A stretch of DNA of 17,902 nucleotides from contig JAPCJN010000002.1 in NCBI GenBank assembly GCA_027886925.1, forward strand, positions 11,640-29,541, given 5' to 3'. Source of the stretch: Nitrososphaerota archaeon (lineage in GTDB: Archaea > Thermoproteota > Nitrososphaeria > Nitrososphaerales > UBA183). A model generated the notes under the pieces. It was given only the letters and a program-made list of their open reading frames with translations, was not told the DNA's origin and made no database searches. A program made the position numbers and the translations under genes. Of this stretch, positions 7,799-16,209 are shown piece by piece (position 1 is the first letter of the stretch; every line of letters begins with the position of its first letter).

Positions 7799-7819
7799 AT
7801 TCTAGACCTATGCTAGAGT
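7799..7819 (+). promoter_or_regulatory. small hairpin in the rpoH leader RNA
   Basis: TCTAG at 7801-7805 pairs with CTAGA at 7813-7817 around a 7-base loop (ACCTATG). A U-G and an A-U pair extend the stem to seven pairs (7799-7805 with 7813-7819). The loop ends with the ATG that opens the upstream ORF at 7810. The stem is AU-rich and would be weak at high temperature, so it may be coincidental. Confidence 0.35.
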
Positions 7820-7848
7820 TAATTATGAACGGAGGAGGTCATTTCTAA
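7810..7848 (+). promoter_or_regulatory. 12-codon upstream ORF overlapping the rpoH start
   Basis: ATG at 7810 opens the frame MLELIMNGGGHF, which stops at TAA 7846-7848; a second in-frame ATG lies at 7825. The last base of the stop is the first base of the rpoH ATG (TAATG). The Gly codons of the ORF are the rpoH SD itself. The ORF lies downstream of the predicted transcription start, so it would be present on the mRNA. Translation of it would cross the rpoH SD. It could be a coupling or attenuation leader, or chance; no SD for the ORF itself is evident. Confidence 0.35.
7831..7839 (+). promoter_or_regulatory. strong Shine-Dalgarno of rpoH
   Basis: GGAGGAGGT sits 8 bases before ATG 7848, close to an ideal complement to the archaeal 16S rRNA 3' end. 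It fixes the rpoH start. It is the strongest SD in the window, at the head of the polymerase operon. Confidence 0.85.
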
Positions 7849-8132
7849 TGCCGGCAAAGGCAAAGACTACGCGGGCGAAGAAGAGCGAGGAAGAGCTCCC
7901 ATTCAAAGTCACAGACCACCTGCTCGTGCCCAAGCACGAACTGGTGAGCCCCGACGAGGCCTCCGAGATACTCAAGAGATACAATTCGACTCCCCACGAG
8001 TTCCCTTATGTGCTATCCACCGATCCCTCGGCGAAGGGCATCGGCGCAAAGCCGGGAGACTTTGTGAAGATAACAAGGAGGAGCGAGACCGCAGGGGAGA
8101 CCGTCTACTATCGGTTCGTGGTCGAGGCGTAG
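7848..8132 (+). CDS. rpoH: DNA-directed RNA polymerase subunit H (Rpo5/RpoH)
   Basis: RpoH is the archaeal counterpart of the C-terminal assembly domain of eukaryotic Rpb5 and forms part of the polymerase lower jaw. The 94-residue chain carries the family core VPKHELVSPDEASEIL (about residues 27-42), then LSTDPSAKGIGAKPGDFVKI and a C-terminal YYRFVVEA. Archaeal RpoH is usually about 75-85 residues. Here a short basic extension (PAKAKTTRAKKSEEE) precedes the core, probably disordered. The ATG is fixed by the GGAGGAGGT SD. rpoB begins 5 bases after the stop codon, and gene order rpoH-rpoB-rpoA is the normal archaeal order. Confidence 0.95.
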   Translation: MPAKAKTTRAKKSEEELPFKVTDHLLVPKHELVSPDEASEILKRYNSTPHEFPYVLSTDPSAKGIGAKPGDFVKITRRSETAGETVYYRFVVEA

Positions 8133-8136
8133 AGAT

Positions 8137-11100
8137 TTGGCAACTACCACAAAACAACTTGATTCCTGGGCAGTGTTACGCGACATCCTCCAGAAGGAAG
8201 GGGTCGCTAGGCAGCACCTGAACTCCTACAACGAGTTCATCAGCAAAGGTCTGCAGTCGATAATCGACGAGATTGGGGAGACGGAGATCGAGACCGTCAG
8301 CACCCCGTACAAGGTGAAGTTCGGGCGCGTCGAACTGGGTAGGCCCAGGACCGTCGAGATCGACGGCTCGGTGAGCAACATATTCCCGATGGAAGCCAGG
8401 CTCAGGAACCTTTCGTATTCTTCACCCATCTACCTGGACATGACGATCGAGGAGGAGGGGATGTCGCGTGAAGCCACGAGGCAGCACATCGGCGACCTTC
8501 CGGTGATGGTAAAGTCAGACCTTTGTCAGCTGTCCAAGATGAGCAAAGAACAGCTCGTGATGGCTGGCGAGGACCCGAACGACCCCGGAGGATACTTCAT
8601 AATCAACGGCTCCGAGAGGGTCATAGTCGGGCTCGAGGACCTCTCGCCTAACAAGATCCTGGTCGACATGGAGAAGGTCGGCGCGGTCTCGACTTACAAG
8701 GCTAGGGTGTATTCTTCGGTGGTAGGCTACAGGTCAAAGCTCGAGGTCACGCTGAAGCAGGACGGCTCGATCAACGTCAAGGTCCCTAGCTGCCCGATCG
8801 ACATCCCGTTCGTGATAGTCATGCGGGCGTTGGGATTCAAGTCCGACAAGGACATCGCGAACGCCGTCTCTCCAAAGCCAGAGATCCAAGACCTTCTGGA
8901 GGTCTCCTTCGACAAGGCAAGCGAAGCTCCGACCGAGAAGGACTCGCTGGTCTACATAGGCAACAGGGTCGCCCACGGCATGCTAGAGGAATACAGGATC
9001 AAGCGCGCGCTTTCGATGCTCGACTGGGGCTTCCTTCCGCACCTGGGCAAGTCCGACGACAAGCGATATGACAAGGCCATGTTCCAGGGCGAGGCGGTCT
9101 GCAAGCTCCTCGAATTGAGGCTTGGGTGGACCGAGTCTGACGACAAGGACCACTACGGCAACAAGGTGATCAAGTTCGCGGGCCAGATGCTCGCCGACCT
9201 TTTCCGTACGTCATTCCGAAACCTTGTCCGCGACATGAAGTACCAGCTCGAGAGGGCCGGCCAGAAGAGGGGAGGGAACGTCGTCGGTGCCGCCATCAGG
9301 ACAGGGATCATCACCGACAAGCTCAACAACGCCATTGCGACCGGCAATTGGGGGAGAGGGAAGGTCGGCGTCACCCAACTGCTGGACAGGACCAATTATC
9401 TCAGCACCCTGTCTCACCTGAGGAGGATCCAGTCGCCGCTGAGCAGGTCCCAGCCGAACTTCGAGGCGAGAGACCTCCACGCGACGCACTTTGGAAGGGT
9501 GTGCCCGTCTGAGACGCCTGAAGGCGTGAACTGCGGGCTCGTAAAGAACCTCGCCCTGTCAGCCACGATCTCCGTGAGCGTCCCGCCCTCGGAAGTGGAA
9601 GAGAGGCTCTGGGAGCTCGGAGCCAAGTCGCTGCGCGACATCCCCGAGAAGCTCGCGCTCGAAGGCTGCAAGATATTCATGGACGGGCGGTTCATCGGCT
9701 ACGTCGAGGACGGAGAGAGGCTCGCAAAGGGATTCAGGAAGCTGCGCCGCGAGGGACAGATCAACCCGAGCGCCAGCGTGATGTTCCACGAAGCCGCCAA
9801 CAAGAAGGGATACTCCCGCCTCTATATCAGCCTGAGCGCGGGCAGGGTCATCAGGCCGCTGATCGTGGTAGAGAACGGGAGGCCGCTCCTCACGCAGGAG
9901 GTCGTCGGGAAGATAGCATCGAACGAGCTCAGCTGGAGGGACATCGTCGAGAGGGGCATCATAGAGATGCTCGACGCCAACGAGGAGGAGAACTGCCTCG
10001 TCGCGATGTCGGTGCAAGAGATCAACTCGAAGCACACCCACCTTGAGCTGTATCCGGGCGCGATGTTCGGGATTGCCGCGTCCATCATCCCATACCCCGA
10101 GCACAACCAGTCGCCGAGGAACACCTACGAGTCGGCGATGGCGAAGCAGAGCCTGGGTTTCTCGACGCCGACGTTCCCGCTCTCGACGTTCGTGAGGCAG
10201 CACCTCCTGGTAAACCCGCAATCGCCCATGGTCCGCACGAAGAGCACCGAGCTGCTCAACATCGACGAGAGGCCCTTTGGCACCAACGCGGTGGTCGCCG
10301 TCCTCTCATTCGAGGGATACAACATAGAGGACGCCATAATCATGAACAAGTCCAGCATCGAGCGCGGTTTCGCTCGCTCGTTCTTCTACAGGCTCTACGA
10401 GGCGGAATCGAAGCAATACTTGGGAGGCATGAGGGATACCTTCGAAGTCCCGTCGGCCGAGTCCAACATCAGGGGCTACAGAGGAGAGAAGTTCTACCGG
10501 CTCCTCGAGGGCGACGGCGTCGTGATGCACGAGGCCACCGTCACCGGGGGCGACGCGGTCATCGGCCGCACAAGCCCGCCAAGGTTCATGGAGGAGTACA
10601 AGGAGTTCGAGATCAAAGGCCCATACAGAAGGGACACCTCGGTCGCCGTGAGGCCCACCGAGACAGGGGTGGTCGACTCGGTCTTCATGACCGAGAACGT
10701 CGAAGGTGGAAAGATGTACAAGGTCAGGGTGCGCGACATGCGCACTCCCGAGATAGGGGACAAGTTCGCGTCCAGGCACGGCCAGAAGGGAGTCATAGGC
10801 CTCGTCGTGCCGCAAGAGGACATGCCCTATACCGCAGACGGGGTCGTCCCTGACGTCATAATCAACCCGCACGCCTTCCCATCGAGGATGACCGTGGGCC
10901 AGTTCATCGAGTCGATCGCAGGAAAGGGAGCGTCGCTGAGGGGCTTCACCGCGGACGGCACGGCCTTCGCCGGGGAGACGCCGGAAGAGATGAGCAAAGT
11001 GCTGGCCGAGAGGGGCTTCGAGTCGACCGGGAGGGAGGTCCTCTACGACGGCAAGACGGGAAAGAAGTTCGCGGTCGACGTGTTCATCGGCGTGGTGTAC

Positions 11101-11493
11101 TACCAGAAGCTGCACCACATGGTCGCGGACAAGATACATGCGAGAGCCAGAGGGCAGGTCCAGATGCTCACGAAGCAACCCACCGAAGGCAGGGCGAGAG
11201 GAGGGGGCCTCCGGTTCGGAGAGATGGAGAGAGACTGTCTCATCGCCTACGGGGCTTCCATGGTCCTCAAGGACAGGCTACTCGACGAGGCGGACAAGAC
11301 CGAAATCAACGTCTGCGAAAAGTGCGGTCTCATAGCATACTACGACGCGAAGCAGCGCAAGTACGCCTGCAAGATCGACGGAGACCAGGCGAAGATATCC
11401 ACAGTGGTCGTCGCATATGCCTTCAAGCTCCTCCTCCAAGAGATGATGAGCCTGAACATAGCCCCGCGCTTGAGGCTCAAGGACGCCGTTTAG
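8137..11493 (+). CDS. rpoB: DNA-directed RNA polymerase subunit B (Rpo2, unsplit)
   Basis: This is the second-largest catalytic subunit, homologous to Rpb2 and bacterial beta, and it forms one side of the cleft and part of the active centre. The 1118 residues are a single chain, unlike the split B'/B'' of many methanogens and halophiles. Landmarks are HFGRVCPSETPEGVN from His451, EDAIIMNKSSIERG from Glu731, GDKFASRHGQKGVIG from Gly874, and the C-terminal clamp domain ending LLLQEMMSLNIAPRLRLKD. The C-terminal zinc site has Cys1060, Cys1063 and Cys1078; the expected fourth ligand position is Asp1081 (CKID). The start is TTG, four bases after the rpoH stop. The next in-frame start, GTG 8173, would remove conserved N-terminal sequence, so TTG is preferred. 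Confidence 0.96.
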   Translation: MATTTKQLDSWAVLRDILQKEGVARQHLNSYNEFISKGLQSIIDEIGETEIETVSTPYKVKFGRVELGRPRTVEIDGSVSNIFPMEARLRNLSYSSPIYLDMTIEEEGMSREATRQHIGDLPVMVKSDLCQLSKMSKEQLVMAGEDPNDPGGYFIINGSERVIVGLEDLSPNKILVDMEKVGAVSTYKARVYSSVVGYRSKLEVTLKQDGSINVKVPSCPIDIPFVIVMRALGFKSDKDIANAVSPKPEIQDLLEVSFDKASEAPTEKDSLVYIGNRVAHGMLEEYRIKRALSMLDWGFLPHLGKSDDKRYDKAMFQGEAVCKLLELRLGWTESDDKDHYGNKVIKFAGQMLADLFRTSFRNLVRDMKYQLERAGQKRGGNVVGAAIRTGIITDKLNNAIATGNWGRGKVGVTQLLDRTNYLSTLSHLRRIQSPLSRSQPNFEARDLHATHFGRVCPSETPEGVNCGLVKNLALSATISVSVPPSEVEERLWELGAKSLRDIPEKLALEGCKIFMDGRFIGYVEDGERLAKGFRKLRREGQINPSASVMFHEAANKKGYSRLYISLSAGRVIRPLIVVENGRPLLTQEVVGKIASNELSWRDIVERGIIEMLDANEEENCLVAMSVQEINSKHTHLELYPGAMFGIAASIIPYPEHNQSPRNTYESAMAKQSLGFSTPTFPLSTFVRQHLLVNPQSPMVRTKSTELLNIDERPFGTNAVVAVLSFEGYNIEDAIIMNKSSIERGFARSFFYRLYEAESKQYLGGMRDTFEVPSAESNIRGYRGEKFYRLLEGDGVVMHEATVTGGDAVIGRTSPPRFMEEYKEFEIKGPYRRDTSVAVRPTETGVVDSVFMTENVEGGKMYKVRVRDMRTPEIGDKFASRHGQKGVIGLVVPQEDMPYTADGVVPDVIINPHAFPSRMTVGQFIESIAGKGASLRGFTADGTAFAGETPEEMSKVLAERGFESTGREVLYDGKTGKKFAVDVFIGVVYYQKLHHMVADKIHARARGQVQMLTKQPTEGRARGGGLRFGEMERDCLIAYGASMVLKDRLLDEADKTEINVCEKCGLIAYYDAKQRKYACKIDGDQAKISTVVVAYAFKLLLQEMMSLNIAPRLRLKDAV

Positions 11494-11516
11494 CGCTGGA
11501 TTTGTGGTGAAAATAT

Positions 11517-14500
11517 ATGGCAATGCAAGAAGCTCTTAGGACCATTCGCGCGATCGACTTCGCCCTCCTCTCCCCGACGGAGATCAGGAAATACTCGGTC
11601 GCCGAGATAACGCAACCCGAGACCTACGACGAGGACGGGATGCCCGTCCAGGGCGGCCTCATGGACTCGCGCCTGGGGACGCTCGAACCGGGGCAAAAAT
11701 GCGGGACATGCGGCAACACGGCGTCGAGATGTCCTGGCCACTTCGGCCACATCGAGCTCGCAGAGTCAGTGCTCCATATGGCGTTCGTCTCGGACATCAA
11801 CAAGCAGATACAGGCCACCTGTAGGACGTGCGGCAGGATCCTCCTTTCTCAGCCGGAGCTGGACGCCTATCGGGAGCGGCTGAAGAAAATCACAGACTTC
11901 ACACCAACGATGAAAGAGGAGATAGCGAAGGAGATCCTCACAAAGGCGAAGAAAGTGAAGCTCTGCCCCCACTGCGGAAAGCAGCAATACCAGATTGAGC
12001 TTACAAAGCCCACGATATTCCACGAGATAACGGAGGAAGGCGGCGCCACCCGGCTACTGCCCGGCGCGATCAGGGAGCGCCTGGAAAGGATAACCAACGA
12101 GGACCTCGAGCTCCTCGGTTACAACCCACGGGTCGCAAGGCCAGAGTGGTTCGTGCTCCAGGTGCTTCCCGTGCCTCCCCTCACCGTGAGGCCGTCGATA
12201 ACCCTCGAGTCAGGCATCAGGTCGGAGGACGACCTCACCCACAAGATAGTCGACATACTCCGCGTCAACCAGAGGGTAAGGGAGGCGAAGGAGTCGGGCA
12301 CCCCGCACCTCATCGTGCAGGACCTGGTGGACCTTCTCCACTACCACGTCACGACGTACTTCGACAACGAAGTCTCCGGAATCCCGCAGGCCCATCACAG
12401 GTCCGGGAGGCCTCTCAAGACTTTGAGCCAGCGGCTCAAAGGCAAGGAGGGCAGATTCAGGGGTTCGCTCTCAGGCAAGAGGGTGGACTTTTCCAGCCGA
12501 ACCGTGATCAGCCCTGACCCGAGCCTCGACATCAGCGAGGTCGGAATCCCGTTCGAGGTGGCGAAGAAGCTGACGATCCCGGACAAGGTCTCCGGATGGA
12601 ACATAGAGTCGCTCAAGAAGCTCGTCGTCACTGGGCCATTCGAACACCCGGGTGCGAACTATGTCATCAGACCCGACGGCGTGAAGATCAGGCTCGACTT
12701 TGCGAGCGACAGGAAGGCCCTCGCCGACTCGCTGGCGCCCGGATACATCGTCGAAAGGCACCTGATGGACGGGGACATCGTCCTCTTCAACAGGCAGCCG
12801 TCGCTCCACAGGATGTCGGTCATGGCGCACACCGTGCGCGTGCTCCCGTACAGGACCTTCAGGCTGCACCCATCCGTTTGCCCGCCGTACAACGCCGACT
12901 TCGACGGAGACGAGATGAACCTCCATGTCCCCCAGAGCGAAGAGTCGAGGTCGGAGGCGCTGATGCTCATGCGGGTCCAGGACCAGATACTCTCGCCCAG
13001 ATATGGCGGGCCCATCATAGGAGCGATAAGGGACTTCCTCACGGGCGCTTATCTGCTCACGAGGGAAGAGACTTTCCTCACCCCCGAACAGTTCTCCAAT
13101 CTCGCGCTGGAGGGAGGCTATACTGGCGACCTTCCCGAGCCGAAGACCAAGGGCGCCAACCCCCTCTACTCGGGGAAGCAGCTCTTCTCTCTGTTCCTAC
13201 CAAAGGACCTCAACCTGGTGCTCACCTCGAAATGGGGCAAGGCGAAGACAGGGCAAGCCGACGACGTGGTCATCAAGGACGGCGAGCTGATCTCCGGCGT
13301 GATCGACAAGGCCGCGATAGGCGCTGAGGAGCCCGACAGTCTCCTCCACCGGATCGCAAAGGACTATGGAAACGACGAAGCCAGGCGCTTCCTCAACTCG
13401 GTCCTCTCTGTCCTAAAGTCCTACATCACGAGGCGGGGCTTCAGCTATGGATACGACGAGCTGACCTTGTCTACTGATGCGATGGACAAGATCGCCGCGA
13501 CGCTCAAAGAGGCTTACGACAACGCCGACGAGCTCATCAAGAAATACAAGAACAAGACGCTCCCGCTGACAAGGGGCCTCTCTCCCGAGGGTTCGCTAGA
13601 GTTCTATATCGTGAACGAACTCTCAAAGGCGAGAGACAGAGCGGGGAGGATAGCCGACAAGTCGTTCTCAACGGAGAACTCGGGGGTCATCATGGCGCGC
13701 ACGGGAGCAAGGGGCTCCAGCCTCAACCTCGGGCAGATGACGGCAGCGCTAGGGCAGCAGTCGGTCAGGGGAAAGAGGTTCGAGAAGGGCCTCCGCGGGA
13801 GGTCCCTCAGCCACTTCGTGCCAAACGACCTCGCCCCAGAGGCCAAGGGGTTCGTGAAGCGCAACTACCGTGATGGGCTCACGCCGACCGAGTTCTTCTT
13901 CCACGCCATGGGCGGGAGAGAAGGGCTCGTCGACACGGCCGTCCGAACCCAGCAAAGCGGTTACATGCAGAGGCGCCTCGTCAACGCGATGGAGCACCTG
14001 AGGGTCGAATACGACCTCACCGTGCGCGACCCGACCGGGAACATCATCCAGTTCCTCTACGGAGAGGACGGCATCGACCCCGCCAAGTCGGACCACGGGC
14101 GTCCGGTCAACATGGACAGGGTACTCGGCTCTGAGGAGCTTCGCAGCTCTTCAAGGTCAAAGTTCGGCGAGAAAGAGTCAGAGTCGATTCTCGCCAAGTA
14201 CGAGAGCAAGCTGAACAAGCGCCTCTTCCAAGAGCTCCGCCACAGGCTCGCAGAGTCCCACCTCACCGAGGAGGGCGTGAAGAACGTGATCGACAAGGTG
14301 ATGGAGTCGATAGACTACGCCACCGTGGAACCAGGAGAGGCGTCGGGAATAGTCGCAGCCCAGTCGATAGGAGAGCCAGGCACGCAGATGACGCTCAGGA
14401 CATTCCATTTCGCAGGCGTCAAGGAGAGGGACGTCACCCTTGGTCTCCCCAGGCTCATGGAGCTGGTCGACGCCCGCAAGATCCCCGCGAAGCCGTCCAT

Positions 14501-15299
14501 GGACGTCTATCTAGACGAGAGCTACAAGAACTCCAAGGAAAAGGCGCTGAAGGTCGCCAACGACATACTCTTCACCAAGATAGGCAACGTCATAGAATAC
14601 AGCGAGGTCGACCCCACCGAGGGCATCAAGCTGCACCTGAACGAATCGATGATGGTGGAGAGGGACGTAAAGCCAGAAGAAGTCGCGGAAGCGATGGAGA
14701 CCGGCAAGAGGAACGTCCAGCTCGAGAAAGGAGGAAAGGTCATCCGGGTCAACCTCGAGAACGCTGACCTTTCCACGTTGTTCACCCTCAGGAACAAGCT
14801 GATGAACATGAAGCTCAAGGGCATCCCGGGGATCACCAGGGTCACCGTGGTGCAGGACAACGAGGAGTGGGTCATCCAGACCGCGGGCTCGAACCTCGCA
14901 AAGGTCATAGCTGTGCCGGGAGTCGACACGAAGAGGATCACCACGAACAACATCCACGAGGTCGCCCAGGTCCTCGGCATCGAGGCCGCTCGCGCCACCC
15001 TCATCAGAGAGGTGATGAGCACTCTGGACGAACAGGGGCTCGAGGTCGACGTCAGGCACATCTTCCTCGTGGCCGACCTCATGACGTCGAAGGGCTACTT
15101 GCAGCAGATAGGGAGGCACGGGATCGCAGGCACGAAGACGTCGGTCCTGGCGAGGGCGGCGTTCGAGATCACGGTCCCGACGCTCGCGGAGGCGGCCATC
15201 TACGGTGAATCGGAGGAGCTAAAAGGCGTCACGGAGAACGTGATCGTGGGCCTGCCGATACCCGTTGGGACGGGCATCGTTGACCTCTACATGGGATAG
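11517..15299 (+). CDS. rpoA: DNA-directed RNA polymerase subunit A, unsplit A'-A'' chain
   Basis: This is the largest catalytic subunit, homologous to Rpb1 and bacterial beta'. Most archaea encode it as separate A' and A'' genes; here 1260 residues run without interruption. Zinc sites in the N-terminal clamp include Cys62, Cys65, Cys72 and His75 (CGTCG...CPGH), then Cys102/Cys105 and Cys150/Cys153. The Mg2+-binding NADFDGDEMNLH has Asp461, Asp463 and Asp465. The A''-type trigger-loop region VEPGEASGIVAAQSIGEPGT begins near residue 937 and is followed by QMTLRTFHFAGV. The usual A'/A'' break would fall somewhat before it, roughly residue 870-900. ATG 11517 has GGTGA at 11506-11510 as SD; ATG 11523 is an alternative. 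The gap from rpoB is 23 bases. Confidence 0.97.
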   Translation: MAMQEALRTIRAIDFALLSPTEIRKYSVAEITQPETYDEDGMPVQGGLMDSRLGTLEPGQKCGTCGNTASRCPGHFGHIELAESVLHMAFVSDINKQIQATCRTCGRILLSQPELDAYRERLKKITDFTPTMKEEIAKEILTKAKKVKLCPHCGKQQYQIELTKPTIFHEITEEGGATRLLPGAIRERLERITNEDLELLGYNPRVARPEWFVLQVLPVPPLTVRPSITLESGIRSEDDLTHKIVDILRVNQRVREAKESGTPHLIVQDLVDLLHYHVTTYFDNEVSGIPQAHHRSGRPLKTLSQRLKGKEGRFRGSLSGKRVDFSSRTVISPDPSLDISEVGIPFEVAKKLTIPDKVSGWNIESLKKLVVTGPFEHPGANYVIRPDGVKIRLDFASDRKALADSLAPGYIVERHLMDGDIVLFNRQPSLHRMSVMAHTVRVLPYRTFRLHPSVCPPYNADFDGDEMNLHVPQSEESRSEALMLMRVQDQILSPRYGGPIIGAIRDFLTGAYLLTREETFLTPEQFSNLALEGGYTGDLPEPKTKGANPLYSGKQLFSLFLPKDLNLVLTSKWGKAKTGQADDVVIKDGELISGVIDKAAIGAEEPDSLLHRIAKDYGNDEARRFLNSVLSVLKSYITRRGFSYGYDELTLSTDAMDKIAATLKEAYDNADELIKKYKNKTLPLTRGLSPEGSLEFYIVNELSKARDRAGRIADKSFSTENSGVIMARTGARGSSLNLGQMTAALGQQSVRGKRFEKGLRGRSLSHFVPNDLAPEAKGFVKRNYRDGLTPTEFFFHAMGGREGLVDTAVRTQQSGYMQRRLVNAMEHLRVEYDLTVRDPTGNIIQFLYGEDGIDPAKSDHGRPVNMDRVLGSEELRSSSRSKFGEKESESILAKYESKLNKRLFQELRHRLAESHLTEEGVKNVIDKVMESIDYATVEPGEASGIVAAQSIGEPGTQMTLRTFHFAGVKERDVTLGLPRLMELVDARKIPAKPSMDVYLDESYKNSKEKALKVANDILFTKIGNVIEYSEVDPTEGIKLHLNESMMVERDVKPEEVAEAMETGKRNVQLEKGGKVIRVNLENADLSTLFTLRNKLMNMKLKGIPGITRVTVVQDNEEWVIQTAGSNLAKVIAVPGVDTKRITTNNIHEVAQVLGIEAARATLIREVMSTLDEQGLEVDVRHIFLVADLMTSKGYLQQIGRHGIAGTKTSVLARAAFEITVPTLAEAAIYGESEELKGVTENVIVGLPIPVGTGIVDLYMG

Positions 15300-15302
15300 A
15301 AG

Positions 15303-15316
15303 GATAGATAGATAGA
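15303..15316 (+). repeat. GATA tetranucleotide repeat after the rpoA stop
   Basis: The sequence gatagatagataga follows the rpoA stop (TAG 15297-15299). The rpoA-L30e junction holds seven TAG triplets between 15297 and 15337. Two extra stops (15309, 15321) are in the rpoA frame, and the other two frames stop at 15305 and 15313. Any read-through would end within a few codons. The SD for L30e, GGAG at 15331-15334, lies just downstream. The repeat may be chance or slippage. Confidence 0.8.
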
Positions 15317-15343
15317 GGATTAGGTAGATCGGAGTAGAAATCA

Positions 15344-15718
15344 ATGGTCACCAAGAAGACTCAGCAGGACGCCAACTCGGACCAGCAGGTGCTGGCCCGA
15401 GTGCTCAAAGAAGCTATGAAGAGCGGCAAGTACACAATAGGGACCAAAGAGGTCATCTCGGCGATGAAGAGCTCGAAGCTGGTGATCGCCGCCAGCACGC
15501 TGCAAGGCAGCATCTCCGGCGAAGGAGGGCTGACGAAGGAAGCGGAAAAGAGCAACATCCCAGTCGTGCACGTCAACAAGTCTTCCGCCCAGTTGGGGCG
15601 GATGATAGGGAGGCCGTTCCGGGTCTCGGCGATTGCGATCCGCGCGGTCGCCGAAGGCGACTTTAGGCTGCTCGTAGGTTCGTCTTCGACACCGGTAAAG
15701 CCGCAAACGGAGGAATAG
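15344..15718 (+). CDS. rpl30e: large-subunit ribosomal protein L30e
   Basis: L30e is an archaeal/eukaryotic 50S/60S protein of the L7Ae/L30e RNA-binding fold, normally encoded between RNA polymerase A and the NusA-like gene in archaea. The 124-residue product has the family pattern GKYTIGTKEVISAMKSSKLV (about residues 27-46) and a C-terminal half including NIPVVHVNKSSAQLGRMIGR and FRVSAIAI. It is slightly longer than typical (about 100) because of a polar N-terminal stretch and a Ser/Thr/Pro-rich tail. The ATG has GGAG nine bases upstream. The next gene starts one base after the stop, which implies translational coupling. Confidence 0.92.
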   Translation: MVTKKTQQDANSDQQVLARVLKEAMKSGKYTIGTKEVISAMKSSKLVIAASTLQGSISGEGGLTKEAEKSNIPVVHVNKSSAQLGRMIGRPFRVSAIAIRAVAEGDFRLLVGSSSTPVKPQTEE

Positions 15719-15719
15719 C

Positions 15720-16163
15720 TTGCCAGAGATCAAACTCACTTCGGATCAGCTCGGGCTTTTCTCGATCTTTCAGAACATGAGCGGCGCCACGGTGAGGGAC
15801 TGCATAATAGACGAAAAGGGAGCCCGCTTGATTTTCATCGTCAACAACGGGCAGATGGGGCTCGCCATCGGCAAGAACGGGGCGACGATCCAGAACATCG
15901 AGAGGGTGCTCAAGAAGCCGGTCGAAGTGGTCGAATGGTCCGACGATCCGTCGGAGATGATACGCAACGCTCTCGACCCGCGCGCGATTCAGGATGTCCG
16001 GATCACGGACAAGCTCGACGGCTCGAAGAGCATGACCGTCATCGTCGACCCGCGGCGCAAGGGAGCGATACTCGGACGCGGAGGGAAGAACGCGGAGAAG
16101 GTGCGCCTGATCGCAAGGAAATACTTCAACATCACGAACGTCCAGATAATCACGGCCTTCTAG
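15720..16163 (+). CDS. nusA: archaeal NusA-like transcription factor with two KH domains
   Basis: This matches the archaeal NusA-like protein, which has the tandem KH domains of bacterial NusA but lacks its polymerase-binding N-terminal and S1 domains. It is predicted to bind RNA during termination or antitermination; its exact archaeal role is inference. The 147 residues are the usual size. The first KH has [16 protein letters not shown] with the GKNG loop near residues 57-60, and the second has [15 protein letters not shown] with GRGG. The start is TTG, one base after the L30e stop. GGAGGA at 15709-15714, inside the end of L30e, sits 5 bases before it, so the TTG is well supported. Confidence 0.93.
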   Translation: MPEIKLTSDQLGLFSIFQNMSGATVRDCIIDEKGARLIFIVNNGQMGLAIGKNGATIQNIERVLKKPVEVVEWSDDPSEMIRNALDPRAIQDVRITDKLDGSKSMTVIVDPRRKGAILGRGGKNAEKVRLIARKYFNITNVQIITAF

Positions 16164-16174
16164 GCGGACGAACG

Positions 16175-16183
16175 CTTTTATAG
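16175..16183 (+). promoter_or_regulatory. internal TATA box before rpsL
   Basis: CTTTTATAG in the 46-bp gap between the NusA-like gene and rpsL is centred about 31 bases before the rpsL ATG. It predicts transcription start about 5 bases upstream of the ATG. AAGGAG at 16189-16194 lies 15 bases before the ATG, too far for a good SD. This supports a second, nearly leaderless transcript for rpsL-rpsG in addition to read-through. Confidence 0.5.
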
Positions 16184-16209
16184 ACAACAAGGAGCACGAC
16201 AAAAAACCA

